Assembly (NCBI GenBank): GCA_000733355.1
Contig: JNVV01000006.1
Span: 1,400,438-1,464,437, forward strand
Reading direction: 5' to 3'
Origin: Falciphora oryzae
Taxonomy: Eukaryota > Ascomycota > Sordariomycetes > Magnaporthales > Magnaporthaceae
DNA: 64,000 nucleotides
Part shown: positions 32,689 to 45,296 of the stretch, piece by piece
How the letters are laid out: every line of letters begins with the position of its first letter
Numbering within the stretch: the stretch's first letter is position 1
Notes under the pieces: model-generated
Database searches by the model: none
The model's input: only the letters and a program-made list of their open reading frames with translations
Told to the model about the DNA's origin: nothing
Position numbers and translations under genes: made by a program

Positions 32689-35264
32689 TTACTGTCCAGA
32701 CAGGTTTTCGCTGCCGCTCCCAGATGAGCTCCCGCCCTCGCGATGCGCCTCCTCGTCCTCGTCTCCAGCGACGTCAGTAGGAACGGGGGGCGACCAGGGC
32801 GCGACGTCCTCGCAGCCCGTGGGGACGCGGCAGCGGTCGCGGGCGTCGCACGTCTTCCACAGGACCTCGCGGAGCTCGGCAAAGACCTGGGTCGGCGCGT
32901 CGAGGGCCCAGATGACGTCGAGGTGCTCGTAGTCGGCGACGACCTTGGAGTGCACCACGTTGACGTGCGGCTCCCTGCCGCGCTCGAACCGCCGGAGAAG
33001 CTTGGCGCCGTCCACCAGGTCGTCGCGCCCGCACACCCAGAAGGCGAAGGGCGGCGCCTGCGAGTTGTACCACGCCGTCGACCCGCGCGTCTTCCTGCTG
33101 CGCCGGCTGCTCTGCGGCGGCGACTGGTGGCTGGCCGGCGGCGGTCCGTTTTTGGGCTGCTCCGCCGAGGTAGTAGCACCGACGCCGCCACCGTTGTGGT
33201 CGCCGCTAGGGTCGGGGCTCGGGCTTGGGCTTCGGTCAGCCACGCCCTCGGGATCGAGGACGAGGTTGCGCGGCCATTGCTGCAGCGGGCTCCGGCCGCG
33301 CTCCGGGTGGGGGTTCTGCCTAGCTTCCTTGGCTGCAACCGAGTCGCTCCCGACCAGCCCCTTGCCCTCCTTTTCGGCCGCTGCGTCCTCCCCCTCCTCG
33401 GCCCGCCACTCCTCCTTGGTGGCCAGGATGCACTTGTGGCGGGCGAAGCACTCGCGGCCCAGCCACCACCTCATGGACTCGGCCGAGACGTAGACGGGCG
33501 CGAACTGGAACATGCGGTCGCGCAGGCCTCGGTCCCAGCGCTCGTCGGTCCAGTTGAACAGGAACGAGAAGACGAGGTAGCCGAGGTGGCCGTAGAGGCG
33601 GGGCGGCAGCAGGCGGTGCATCCGCATCATGAAGGGGATGAAGGCATGGATCCCAAACATGAGGCGGAACATTGAGGGCGTGATGACCCTCATGAACTTG
33701 AAGTACATCTTGCCGATGAGCGGGCCTGCGTAGGCCGCGGGAGCCAGGGCGCAAAAGACGGTCAGCTTCTCGCCCAGGTCCGGCCGCTGCTCCTTGGCAA
33801 GCGCGACGAACGTCTGGGTTGTGCCCTGCGAGTGGCACACGAGACCGATCTTTTCGAATCCTGTCTCGTACAACACCCGCGAAGTCAAGGCCGGGAGATC
33901 AAATGTCCCCATTTCCCTGATATTCCAACACCAGACCTGCGGGTCCTGATACTTGAAACGGCTGTGTTTCGGGTTGAAGCCGCAGCGGTTGTTGCCCAGC
34001 CATACGTCATATCCCGATTTGCACAGATACTGGGTGACTGATTAGCTTTAGTATTATCTGAGGGGGAATAGCAGTAGAGAGGGAGACTAACGAATGCCAG
34101 CGAGTCGTCGTCGTTGCAACAATACGCGCCAGAGCTCTGCAACAGGCCGTGCATAAGCAAGACGGGGAACTTGCGGGGCCTGTCTGGGTTCCTAAGCCTC
34201 TTCTTGCTGCTGGCGAACACATCTGGCCCACGCTGCTCGCGCTCCGCGGGCGGAAGCTCCTCGTACTCCCTAGGGTCGTACACATGCCAAAGGTCGATGA
34301 TAAACCCGTCCTCGGTTTGGACTTGGAACTCCTCGATATCAAGACCGACCCGACGTGCATAATACGCCACGTCGCACTTGATCGGGTCCGGACCGCCTTC
34401 CGTGGGCACGTATCCGACGCCGTCGTCTTCCTTCTCGCCCAGCGTGTCGTGAGAGCCGCGACGCCGCCTCCAGTTATGAGCTTGCTCTCGACGTGCCGCC
34501 TCACGCCTCTTTTCCTCGTCGTAAAACACCCTTTTGGCGTCTGGGTCGCGCAGCATCAGCCTGCTGATGATGCGACCACAGACCGGCGGGATACTGGTGA
34601 AAAGGGCGCCCAGGACGATGACGCCGAGGAAGGCGAGGCTGAGGAAGAAGGACGTGACGCGGAAGGTGGTGCACTGGACGCCGCGCCAAAAAGACGGGGG
34701 TCCGTACAGGGGCAGCGGGGGGAACAAGGGGTTCGTATGCGATGGCGGCATCGACCGGCGCAGCGAGCCCTCGCCCGACTTCTGTATAGGCTTGCCATTG
34801 ACGTCGCGAAGGGCCTTGGCGAGCTTTGCCGAGCTCTGTTCTGCGCGCCGGCCGCCCTCGGCCGCCGCTGGAGGGGCATCGCTCGCGAGTGCAGGTGAGG
34901 AGCGGGAGGCGGCCTCCTGAGCGTGCTGCGTCTCCTCAAGCTCCTCCTTGAGAATGTTGAGCTTGTGGGCCTCCTGGAGAGGCACAGCGGGTAGGCGGTT
35001 ACCATTGGCCGTGACGACGACGGGGTCGTGCGGCGTGACGAAACGGGCCTCGACGGTGACAGCGTCGCCACTGTCGGTAGTCGTCAGGTGCGAGAGCTTC
35101 TCGGACTGCTTGGCGAACTTGGCAGCAGAGTCTCGGATGAGGGATCCGGCCTTGGGAGAGGAGTCGCTACCTCCCGAAGATGGCCTCTCCATCTCAGGCG
35201 CTTTCCCCCCGGCATCGTCAAGGGGGCTGCCCTTGGGCTCACCGGATTCAGCCTCGATAGCCAT
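32689..35264 (-). CDS. Membrane-anchored alpha/beta-hydrolase lipase (Tgl1/Yeh steryl-ester hydrolase type)
   Basis: Exons are 35264-34092 and 34029-32689, with a 62-bp intron (GTTAGT donor, CACCCAG acceptor, phase 0), giving 837 aa. A polar N-terminus of about 200 residues precedes one membrane segment near 200-225 (FFLSLAFLGVIVLGALFTSI). The lipase-associated motif EEFQVQTEDGFIIDLWHVY follows, and then the oxyanion loop LLMHGLLQSSGAYC, LGNNRCGFNPKHS and the nucleophile elbow VCHSQGTTQ with catalytic Ser near 456. The elbow has Cys where the textbook GxSxG has its first Gly. The C-terminal part contains a long low-complexity Pro/Ser insert and the catalytic Asp region FWVCGRDDLVDGAKLL and the His region VVADYEHLDVIWA. 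Family members hydrolyse sterol esters or triacylglycerol at lipid droplets, ER or plasma membrane. The substrate is not determined. Confidence 0.85.
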
Positions 35265-36553
35265 GCCGCGCAAGCCAACCCAGCTACTCCCCCACCCGAC
35301 CCTCCGATCCGAAAGGGTGATGCTGCGTTTGACGATGCCCCTTGCTCTTGCAGATCAAGATACTGACGAGGCTTTATATAGATTCGTCTAGCGTGATTGG
35401 GAAAAGGCTAGGGAGGTCGCATGGAGTTTCTAGTCTCGAGGACAGTGGCCGCAGGAGTAACTGAAGCATGAAAATTATTGTGGTTTGCTGTTGTATGCAG
35501 CCAGAAATACCAAGCCTCTACACCGACTATACAAAAGGCGGTCGCTGTCTGTGTTCTGGGTCGAGATCAGAAGATTATGGCCGTGAGCGAGCGGCTGGGT
35601 GCCAATAATCAAGCTGCACGCGAATCAAGGTTGGCTGTCTGGAATCGAGAGACGTCATGGAGAGAAGTAGCGCGCAAAGAGGTACTTGATTCTTAGTGCA
35701 CGCTGCAAATATCTCATGTAGCGTTACCTAGCGTCGGCTGTGTCTCCACCATGGAGATGTTCTTTCTGAACGGACACAGTCTGATAAAAACCGACCGACC
35801 AACCCCTGCAGCGAATGCTCGGCAGCCGCGTCTCAAAAATTGATGGAATCAGGGTTAATAACCAAGGGAAGCCACGCAGCCCACACCCACGAATGTTGCA
35901 GCTCAGCGCCTGTAGATATGGCAAGTACAGGCCAAGGGGAGCGTTGCGTCATTTTGCGCAGCAAAGCAGGGAGAAGATGAGAGCAACAAAAAGCACGTTG
36001 ACACAGCCCGCGCATCGCTAGCACAGACATGTGAAACTCCACAGCGGAAGCCCCCGATTGGGGATCGCATCAGTCGTCGTCCGCATCGAAGGCTACGTTT
36101 GTCGTCCACTAACGTCAATAAACGAGTCACACCTGAATAAAGCTGCGTTCATGCACCGGCAAACCGTCTCTGCAATCAATATCTCAGGCAGTTTTCTGGC
36201 GACTTCAGGGGTGTTCGTGCAGCCAGTGCTCACGTGATCATACCCCAGTCCTGCCATCTAGTCTAGACGCGCCTGCCATGAGGGGCCGGCGCGCTGGGCC
36301 GAGGCCCAACCCAACCCACTGGAGCTGAGAACTCCACTAGATCATCGAACTGCTTGGTATTGATACTGTTGTCTTTGACTCGGCGCCCGACCCCGGCGGC
36401 CTGCCACCCACTAATCCCGACATGCGCTGTTGCGGACCTGTGTGAGAGTCGCCCGAATCGCACTGAACTGCTTTGCTCCCACGCCGTCCGCCGACGTCGC
36501 ACAAGCCACGAACTCTCCCGCCTGAGTGCGCCCGCCGCCCTCCTCGGTCCGCT
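35265..36553. other. Divergent promoter region, 1.3 kb
   Basis: This lies between the lipase gene and PEX6, and it is AT-richer than the flanking genes. It contains one CACGTG at 36231-36236. No gene is supported. Confidence 0.45.
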
Positions 36554-39500
36554 ATGGACGCGGCCCCTGCGCTCGCCTGCCGGAAACGGCGCCGGAGAAG
36601 GCGTGAGGACAAGCTGCCCATCTCGGCCCGCCTTGCCCTGGACGACCATCTCCGCAGCGACGTCGGCATTTTGTCCGAGGACCTGTTCGCCGACCTCTTC
36701 CCCCATCTGCGGAACCGTAAGCCCTCTATTCTTGTCCATCGTCGTCTGCCCGTCTGTGAAGCAAGCAGGCGATCGCCGGCCCCGAAGCTGACACGCGACT
36801 GCCCTGGCCGCCGCAGAGCCCCAAGATTCCGGTGAGGTTCACTACGTGGCCATTGCCCCCTGGATGCCCGACGCCTCGCCCGAAACTACCGACTGGACCA
36901 TTGTGCCCGTCACAAAGTCCACCGCCCTGTCGCACTCCACCGTCCAGTTCTCCCCCTCCGATTCGAGCCTCGTGCTACAGAACTTCGCCACCACCCTCGA
37001 GCGTGTTGCCCCATCCAAGCTATCCAGTCACAGCAGAAGCGGCATAGATATCTTGGTCGTTGACGCCGTTGCTCTCTCGCTCGACACTGTCTTTGTCAGT
37101 CTGGATGGCGACCTTGCAAAGCGTCTCGGGAACGGCGAGGGCACCTTCTTCAGGGACCACCCCGATACCTCGACGATCGGCAAGGGAAATGCCTCGTCGG
37201 CAGCATCCTCCGAACTGCGTCTGGCCACCGCTCTACGCGCTGCCCTGGGCACCCTCCGCGTTGTGCATTCCGGCGATCTATTCCCGCTGCCACTGCCCCC
37301 GCACCCGATAACCCACGTCCCGCCGAATCCTGGCAGGGTCACGCTCTGCGAGCCCGTTTCACAGGGTGTTCTCTCTCCCAAAACCAAAATCATTGTCTCG
37401 CCCAGTCGCTCGCGCCCCAAGGGGAATAGGGACAGGGGCTCCGCGCGCCCCGGCGGGATGCTCGATGGCGTGACTGAGGCCGACGAGGACACGGCAAATG
37501 ACCAGTTCTACTCGGCTGCGGAGGAGCGGGACAAGATCGAGGTCAACGATTCGGCCGTTGAGAGCTCTGCCACCACCAGCGCGTCCGAGACGGAGCTGTC
37601 GGAGGGCGACAATGACGAGCTGTCGGACGATTCAGCCGACGATATGATATCGCTGCAGACCCCGACCCTGCCACCGCCTACCGCGAGTGGGCTGTCGACC
37701 ATGCAGCCTGGTACGCCAATGACCGTGGGCCGCGGGAGAAAGACCAATGGCATGACCACACCTGGCTCCGTATTCTCGTCCTTTACAGCAACGACTGCAC
37801 GCCCGGACCGCCCGCGAGGCCGTCTGTTCAAGGCCCAGGGGCTTGTCAAGCCCATACCGGCGGAATTGCTGCACCCGAAGCCGACGCCCGAGGACGACGA
37901 GGAGGCTCATGTGTACGTTGATGTGAGCAACTTGTCGAGGATCGGCTGCTTCTCTGGGGACTGGGTCCGGGTTGAGGCCTCGTCGGCGCCCCCTGCCAAC
38001 GGGTTCGGTCCATTTGCCTTGGGGAGCTTCGGGGAACCAGATGCGCAGGAGCCGGCCTGGAGGCCCGCCAGGGTGTTTGGCCTGCCTGAGGGGTACTCGA
38101 GACGGCCCGTCAGCCGGATCCCGAGCTCCAAGCATGGCGGCCGCAGCCTTTCTTTCTTCGAGTCGCAGGTCCAGAAGCCGACCAGTCCTCTGGCATATGC
38201 GTCACCCATCCTTCTCGCTAACCTAGACGGCCCGTCACATCTACGCTTGCTGCCCCTGAAGCGGGCTATTGCGCATCACCACGGGGGTGGGCCGCACTCG
38301 CAAGCGGCGGCGGCGATGCAACCACCTTTTGCCCGTGACGTCGTCATCCAGCAGGTGCGCACCCCCGTGTCCTCGTCTAGGGACTTGGAGGTGGCCGTCA
38401 TGGCCGGATTGAAGTGGTATTTTGAGAAGAAGCTTCGTGTAATCAAGGCCGGCGACCTCATCGCCGTGCCCATCGACACGCAGCTTGGGCGCACAATGAA
38501 GGAAGCGTCCTCGGGCGAGGGCTCCGCGATAGACGACATACTTTCGCTCGCGGCCGGCTCCGCCAATACAAAAGCTCCCGATGGACGGGGCTTGAGCCTA
38601 GACGAGGTGGCCTGGTTCCGGGTTTCGCATCTACAAGCACAGAAGCAGGAAGGTGTCGAGGCCGAGCAAGAGGAGGCACTATGGGGCTCTGCCGCCTGCG
38701 TCGAGACTTCAATGGCCCACCTAGAATCGTCGGGCATGGTCAATGGGCGCGTTCCCGGTGTGAAGGCGAGCACTTGGCAATACTATCTAGGTCTCCTGAA
38801 CCCGCCCAGCGGCGTGTTAGGGTCACCTCCTGTGGCCATCTCCGAGCCAAGGCCAAGCTACATCTCGCCATTGCGGCGTCGTGTTAGAGAGCTGCTGGCC
38901 GCCGCGACGAGCAAAAGGGCCATACATCTCAAAGCGCCGCCCGTCGCCATCCTGCTAGTCTCCACGCAGCGAAACATTGGAAAGGCGAGGCTGGCCACGG
39001 ACGCGTGCCGTGACATTGGCCTGCACACCTTCACGGTGGACGCATTTGATATACTGAGCGAGGGAGGGGCGGGCGGTAGCGATGTCAAGACGGACGGGAC
39101 GCTCAAGGCGCGGGCGGAGCGCGCACTGAGCTGCGGGCCGGAGTGTTGCGCCCTCCTCATTCGACATGTCGAGGCGCTAACGGCGGAGCGTATGACAACG
39201 ACAATGCGCGGCATCTTGTCGGATGCGAGGGTCCTCATTGCAACCACTACCGAGCCTGACAAGATCCCTGACGGCGTGCGAGGCCTTTTCACGCATGAGC
39301 TCGACATGTCGGCGCCTGACGAGGGCGAGCGTGAGGGCATTCTGCGTTCCATCGTTGACCAGCGCGGTCTCGCCCTCGACGCCGGTGTAGACCTTGGTGC
39401 GGTCGCCCTAAAGACGGCGGCCTTGGTGGCCGGTGACCTCGTAGACGTCATCGACCGCGCCTTAGTCGCACGGCGGGCGCGGCTCCAAGGGCTGGCCGAG

Positions 39501-41053
39501 CGGGCTAGTACCGGAAGCACCGAGAACGGGCTGCCAGCCGTCACGGTCAGAGATGTCCTGGTGGCTGGAGGATCGGCGGTGCGCGGGCTCACCAAGGGCG
39601 ACCTGGACACGGCGGTCGACGCGGCGCGCAAGAATTTTGCCGACGCCATCGGGGCGCCGAAGATCCCAAATGTGACGTGGGACGACGTCGGAGGTTTGAG
39701 CAACGTCAAGGAGGCCGTCAAGGAGACGATCCAACTGCCGCTCGAGCGGCCGGAACTCTTCGCCAAGGGCATGAAGAAGCGGTCCGGTATCCTGTTCTAC
39801 GGACCGCCTGGAACGGGAAAGACGCTGCTTGCAAAGGCTATCGCCACCGAGTACAGCCTCAACTTCTTCAGTGTCAAGGGCCCGGAACTGCTCAACATGT
39901 ACATTGGAGAATCTGAGGCAAACGTGCGGCGCGTCTTCCAGCGGGCGCGGGACGCGAGGCCCTGCGTCGTCTTCTTCGACGAGCTCGACTCGGTGGCCCC
40001 CAAGCGTGGAAACCAAGGAGACAGTGGCGGCGTCATGGACCGCATCGTGTCGCAACTACTGGCCGAGCTGGACGGCATGTCGTCTGGTGGTGGTGGCGGC
40101 AGCGGCAGGGACGACGACGACGACGGTGCCTCAGCCGGCGGCGTTTTTGTCATTGGTGCCACCAACAGGCCTGATCTGCTAGACCAGGCACTTCTCCGTC
40201 CGGGCCGTTTTGACAAGCTGTTATACCTTGGCGTCTCAGACACACATGAGAAGCAGCTCCGGATTATGGAGGCGCTAACGAGGAAGTCAGTAGTCCATGT
40301 TCCTCCTTCAACCCGTAGCATTGCACCAAGGGCCCAAGCTAACCACGCATATGCGTATCACTCAGGTTTACGCTCCATCCGTCAGTGTCTCTTAAGGCCG
40401 TGTCGGAGAAGCTGCCCTTCACATACACGGGCGCCGACTTCTACGCCCTCTGCAGCGACGCCATGCTGAAGGCTGTCACGCGGCAAGCATCGCGAGTAGA
40501 CGCAAAGATCAAGGCCCTGAACGCAGAGCGCGAGGCGTCGGCGGGCGGCGGCGGGAGGCCGCCCATCTCGACGGCCTACTTCTTCGACCACTACGCCGAG
40601 CCCGAGGACGTGGCCGTCATGGTGATGGAGCACGACTTCATGGAGGCGCACCGCGAGCTGATCCCCAGCGTGAGCGCCGGCGAGCTGGCGCACTACGAGC
40701 GTGTGCGCGCCACCTTTGAAGGCGGGAGGGACAAGCAGCAGCAACAGCAAAACCAGCACCATCAGGACCACAGCCTGATGCCCCGCGGGCCCATCCGCTC
40801 CGTCTCGTCGAGCTCGAGCGTCAAGGGTAAGGGGAAGGCCCTGATGGCTGCTCCCACCCTAGGGAAGGGCGGGGGCAAGGCTGTCGCGCCGTCGAGCAGC
40901 GACGAGGAGACCGTCAGCGGCCTGGCAGGCTCCGACGGCCACGGTCCGGGGAGCGTGAATGGGAGCATTAGGGGGAAGGGGAAGGGCAAAGCAGTAGCGA
41001 CGACGGGTCACCTGGACGGCTCGGGCGGCGACGACGAGGGGCTGTATGATTAA
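36554..41053 (+). CDS. pex6: Peroxin-6, AAA ATPase of the peroxisomal export complex
   Basis: Three exons are 36554-36716, 36817-40285 and 40366-41053, giving 1439 aa. Introns of 100 and 80 bp have GTAAGC and GTCAGT donors. The second junction gives RK|FTLHPSVSL, a conserved Pex6 segment. Pex6 forms a heterohexamer with Pex1 that extracts the ubiquitinated receptor Pex5 from the peroxisomal membrane. The N-terminal half carries the N domains. The D1 ATPase (near 760) is degenerate: PPVAILLVSTQRNIGKARLA has no intact Walker A, which is normal for Pex6. D2 is intact: GPPGTGKTLLAKAIA near 1049, Walker B VVFFDELDS near 1104 and GATNRPDLLDQALLRPGR (second region of homology). Low-complexity inserts include an Asp/Gly-rich loop near 1145-1160 and a C-terminal tail with polyGln and GKGKGKA repeats, longer than in yeasts. 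Confidence 0.95.
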
Positions 41054-41422
41054 AAACATGACACTTCAAAAAAGTACAAAATGAAGGGAGAAAAATAAAA
41101 AGAGTGGCGCCTCCTGCGCTACTAGGTAATGCTATCTGGTCAGATATGTTGCCTCTCTGTACCTACAATACGCGTGCGGGCGCACACTCGCACACATGAC
41201 GAAAGATTTGTATAAGCGGACATAACACGGGGGTTTGGCGTTAGACATCACCTCAATGTTTTGGGCAGAAGACATACGTCGCAGATAGCACGGTTGTTGT
41301 AGGCTGAGGCTGTGGATATCGTCCATCGAACACTATAAAAAGGCGCGCAACAAAATGTCCACCAAGTCATGACAAAACAAAAGGGGGCAAGTTACGGGGC
41401 ACATGGAATCTGGCTCCCTTCT
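41054..41422. other. Convergent 3' intergenic region, 0.37 kb
   Basis: This AT-rich gap lies between PEX6 and the SH3BGR-like gene. No gene is seen. Confidence 0.5.
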
Positions 41423-42732
41423 TCACGCCTTGGTATCTTTGCTCTCCGGGGCCTTTTTATTCTTTGGTGCTTCCGCGCTCTTGGCTGGCGCTGGCGCTAC
41501 CGTCTTCTTCGGCTCCTCTTCTTCCTCTTCGTCGTCGTCGTCGTCATCATCATCGTCATCATCATCTTCGTCTTCCTCCTCTTCGGGCTCCTCCTTGATA
41601 GTCAGCTCCTTCTCGACAGCCTCGATCTCCTCGGGCGACGCGGGGCTCACTACCGAGCCACGGTAAGAGGTCACGGGCGGGTCGACATCGGTGGGCTTCC
41701 AGGCGGTGCTGGTCGGGCTCTGGAGGGTGCGGAGCAGCTCCTCGGAAGACGAGGGGCCTCCGGCGGCGGAGCTGCCGCCCTTCCACGCGCCCGAGGTGGG
41801 CGACTGGAGCCCCGCGTCCGTCTTGGCGGCGGGTTTTGGAGCCGTTGATGCCAAAGAGATGGCTGCCGGCTTCTTGGCCTCGCCTGCCTCCTTCTCAGCT
41901 CCAGCTTTGGCCGGGGCCGCCTCCTTCTCCTTCCCGCCCGCCGCCTTCTCCCCGGCCCCGGCCTCCTTGGACTTGGAGTCGGCGGGGCCGCTGTTGCCCT
42001 TCCCGTAGACTTTGTCGCGCAGGCTCTGGAGGCGGATCTGCTTCGCTTTGGCGGCGGCTTCTTCGGCGACGCTGAGGACGGGCACGGTGGTGGTGGCGCC
42101 GGGCTTCGGCGGGCCCTTGTGGGCCGCGGTGGCTGGGGTTGCCTTCTTCTCGGGTGCTGGCGGTGCCGGGGGAGGCTTCGGGGCGGCGGCTGCTTTGGCG
42201 GCGGCGGCGGCACCGGCTGCGGCGGCGGATGCTGCTGCGGCCGGAACAGCAGGCTTGGGCTGGACAGGCGGCAGCTTCGGGGCCTGGCTGATGGAGGGCT
42301 GGGTGAAGTCGTCGTAGAAGATCTTGACGTGCTGCTTGAGCTCGCCGTATTCGTTCCATTCCTCGATCTCGACCAGGTCCTACAGTGGCCCAGCGAGCGC
42401 GTGTCAGAAAACAAAGTATCAACTCGACCCCCGAGAAAGAAGGGCAGGGAAAAACGCACGCCCAGGACGAGGCCCTCCTGGACAAGGCCGGGCAGCTTGC
42501 GCATGCGGCCCGACTCGTCCTTGCCGGCCCTGCGGCCCCACAGCATGCGAGCCTTCTCGTCGGTGGCGATGTCGATGGCCTTGAAGGGGACGCGGTTCGC
42601 TCTCAGGATGGTCTCGAGTCGCGAGGTGGCCGTGACGATGTGGGAGCTGCCGGCGGTCAGGGAGGTGTAGATGTAGAGGGCCGGGTCGGTCGAGTAGGTT
42701 GCGGCGGGCTGCCCGGAGGCGGAGGAAGCCAT
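41423..42732 (-). CDS. SH3BGR-like thioredoxin-fold protein with long Ala/Lys/Glu tail
   Basis: Exons are 42732-42460 and 42379-41423, with an 80-bp intron (GTGCGT donor, CTGTAG acceptor, phase 0), giving 409 aa. Residues 15-115 form a glutaredoxin-like fold without a CxxC active site. Segments are LYIYTSLTAGSSHIVTATSR, LRANRVPFKAIDIATDEKAR, RMRKLPGLVQEGLVLGD and IEEWNEYGELKQHV. This matches the SH3BGR family (SH3-binding Glu-rich proteins), non-catalytic thioredoxin-fold adaptors. The remaining 290 residues are low-complexity: Ala/Pro-rich 135-190, Lys/Glu/Ala-rich 200-290, two SPTS-AWK repeats, and an uninterrupted Asp/Glu run near 356-382 encoded by a GAT/GAC microsatellite at about 41515-41585. 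The gene identity is firm for the fold. The function in fungi is unknown to me. Confidence 0.8.
41511..41590 (-). repeat. Trinucleotide (Asp/Glu codon) microsatellite in coding sequence
   Basis: On the plus strand the tract reads tcttcctcttcgtcgtcgtc and continues as tca/tcg/tcc units. It encodes the acidic run of the SH3BGR-like protein and is likely length-polymorphic between strains. Confidence 0.75.
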
Positions 42733-45296
42733 GGTGATGGTGGGTGGCTGCTTTCTTGGGGGAGGGCCTCCTGGTCAGCTCACGTCCCTCGGCAGAACAG
42801 CAGGTGGTCTCAGTGCTGCTCCGTACCTGGGCGGGATCTGCTGCCTCAGGCAAAGCACGACGCGAGGCGAGGCACGTCTGAAAGGGCGGTATGTCGTTGG
42901 CAGAGCACAGGTCAAGCGGCACAAAGACGGGCGGGGCAGGTGAGCAGCAGCTTGGGGCCAGTGCTCGGCAGTGGCCGAATGAGGGGTTCACGACACCAAA
43001 GGGAGCATGGCTCAGCTAACATGAATGGCCAAATAAGCCCCGCCCGACCACGCGCTACGATAGAGGGGCACACCTGGGCTCAATTCGGTTTCAGGCTGGG
43101 CGAGCTTTCCTTGCTGACCAATGCCGCGGCGGGCAACGGGCTCTCCATTCGACAGCCAAAGACATTGATTTGATCCATTGACATGGACGTCGTCTCCGAA
43201 TCCATGGCGACGGCGAGCAGACACAGTCAACAGTCAGTGTGCGATTGAGTGCATCTCGACTTCATGCATCACCCCGCACGTGGAAAGTCGCGGCAACGAG
43301 AGCATCTCAACGTTGGAATGGGAATGCGAGACCACATTCGCCCATTGCGTCGGGTTCTTGGTCTGGCCTGGTCTGGCCGTGCAATTGGTGGTGGACATGG
43401 TCCACCTTAGCTCAACGATGGCCCCAAAGGGCCAAGACACAGTGCTCGTTCCGTGCTGCTTTCGCCTTCCATGCCATCGAGGCCTGTTTCCGCGGCAGGC
43501 CGACGAAGACGGAACGCTGCACTCGGCCGCTGGACTTTACAGGGCGTGCGTGGCACCCTTGGTTTTCGCCCAGCCGTCGGACAGGTATATTGCATCATTT
43601 CCGAGCAGACACAGGCCGACCTCGCAACCAAGCATGGACAATTGCATTGGATATCGGTGCACGACCATGTTGAGAAATCCATTGCACACGCACAGCATTG
43701 GCGCGGTGAAGGGGCTTTTTTTTTTCGGTCGGTGAAATACGAGAGGATGCCGACATGGGACACCAACGACGTGCCGTCCACGTGTGACGCTGGAGGCTGT
43801 GCGCTCAGTTTTACGCCTGTGTAACGATCAGCTCAACGCGCTAAAGAAAGAAAAAAGAAAAAAAAAAAAATTCGAAGGAGAAGACGAAAAAGGATGAGCG
43901 CATTCTCCCTCAACTGGAATGCCACCCCCCGTCGTCGTCAGGAGACAACGGCCCCTGACGTCGACGGCCATGCCTGGCACCAGAGACATGCTCATCTCCA
44001 CCGACGACGAGCTGGCAAATGCACGGCACGTTGGCACCAGCTCGTCGCCGCCGGGAATCCGACGTGGCAAACTGGGTGCGGATCCGGGACGCTGGTTGGG
44101 CGGTCGGATCGAATCGATTGAGCAATCGAAAAGCAGGCGAGATGCGTTCGCCCGGATGCCAGGCGTGCTAGGCCCTTTCACCCAGCCATCCTTTTGATTG
44201 GGTTTCTTGGCCACAGACCTTGGCCACGATTCGAGAGCCTGCACGCCGGCCCTGGTCGCTGCCACCACTTTGCAGTGCGCCCGCGAGGCCCCGCAACGGA
44301 CGGGTCCGCTCAAATGGAAGTCAATGCGACCACTACGGTAGGACCAGAGGGAGGAGGTTGGTTGAACTCTGGTCTTGCTTCGGTCGCCTTGTGTTTTTTT
44401 CGATGGCAAGATTGACACACCCACACACCCCTGACCGGGTGGGACACAGAGCCACATGGGAGCATCGTTTTTGTGAGGTCTGGTGCTCGTGTTTCTTTCT
44501 TTGGCACTGGGGTGTGGTGTGTGCAGTGTGGCGTGTGTCAGCAGCGGCGTGTTCCTGCAGCGCTCACTTCCCAGTCCTGCTGGATTCGAATGCTGCCCGC
44601 TGCAAGGCACCAGGAACGAGCTGCAGCTCTTGGCCCTGTTAGCTAGGAGTTGAGGGCCTGGCTGCAGGCTGGCCAGTCAGAGGCCTGTTGTTCTCGGCTC
44701 CCCTAGCCAAATGGCGAAAAATGAGGAATGAGCGACCAAGAAGGCGATCCCCATTCGCCCCACCGCGCCCGAAATTCCCGCGGCTGTGAGTGGACGGCGA
44801 GCATGGGCAGCCCTGGTTCACAGTGGGTTCTTCCAGGTTCTACCAGGGGCACTTGGCTGGCGCGCGGGCCTGCCAGCGGCCTGCTGCCCCGGCCGCGCCC
44901 ACCCTGCTGAGCGTCGGCGCCGTTTTTCCCCAACCGGGGCGCTGGATTAAATAGAGCGCATGGGTCCGTTCTCTGCACGCTCCGTCTGCTCCCCCCTTTT
45001 TTCCTCTCTCGCTCGCTCCGCACCGTTGCCCGCATCTTGCGATTCACTCTTTAACCCAGAAACAGGAATTTCTTTTCCAGCTGGCTTTCAGCGCGCCGCT
45101 CTCTACCGTCTCCTTGTCATCACCTGCCTTTGCCTTCCTCCTTCGTTTCGTTCGTCGCCTTAGATCTCCGTCGGTACCTCTACTACGATCCAAGCAAGCC
45201 CGCCTCGCCAGCCCCGACCAAACAAACGGAGCACACGCAGGTCTTCACCGATACACAAAGAGTCGCCACACTCGCTCAACCACACCCACTGTCAAG
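42733..45296. other. Intergenic region, 2.6 kb, no supported gene
   Basis: It contains an A-rich run at about 43849-43871 and a T-run at 43717. At 44946 there is a TTAAATAG box, followed by a T/C-rich leader for the downstream wall-protein gene. The 260-aa minus frame 43828-44610 has no domain or codon bias. Confidence 0.45.

Noticed and set aside
32743..33675. 310-codon plus-strand frame opposite the lipase
   Set aside because: It is the antisense shadow of the GC-rich lipase coding exon.
43828..44610. 260-codon minus-strand open frame
   Set aside because: The composition is that of non-coding DNA, it ends in homopolymer-encoded residues and no family is recognisable.
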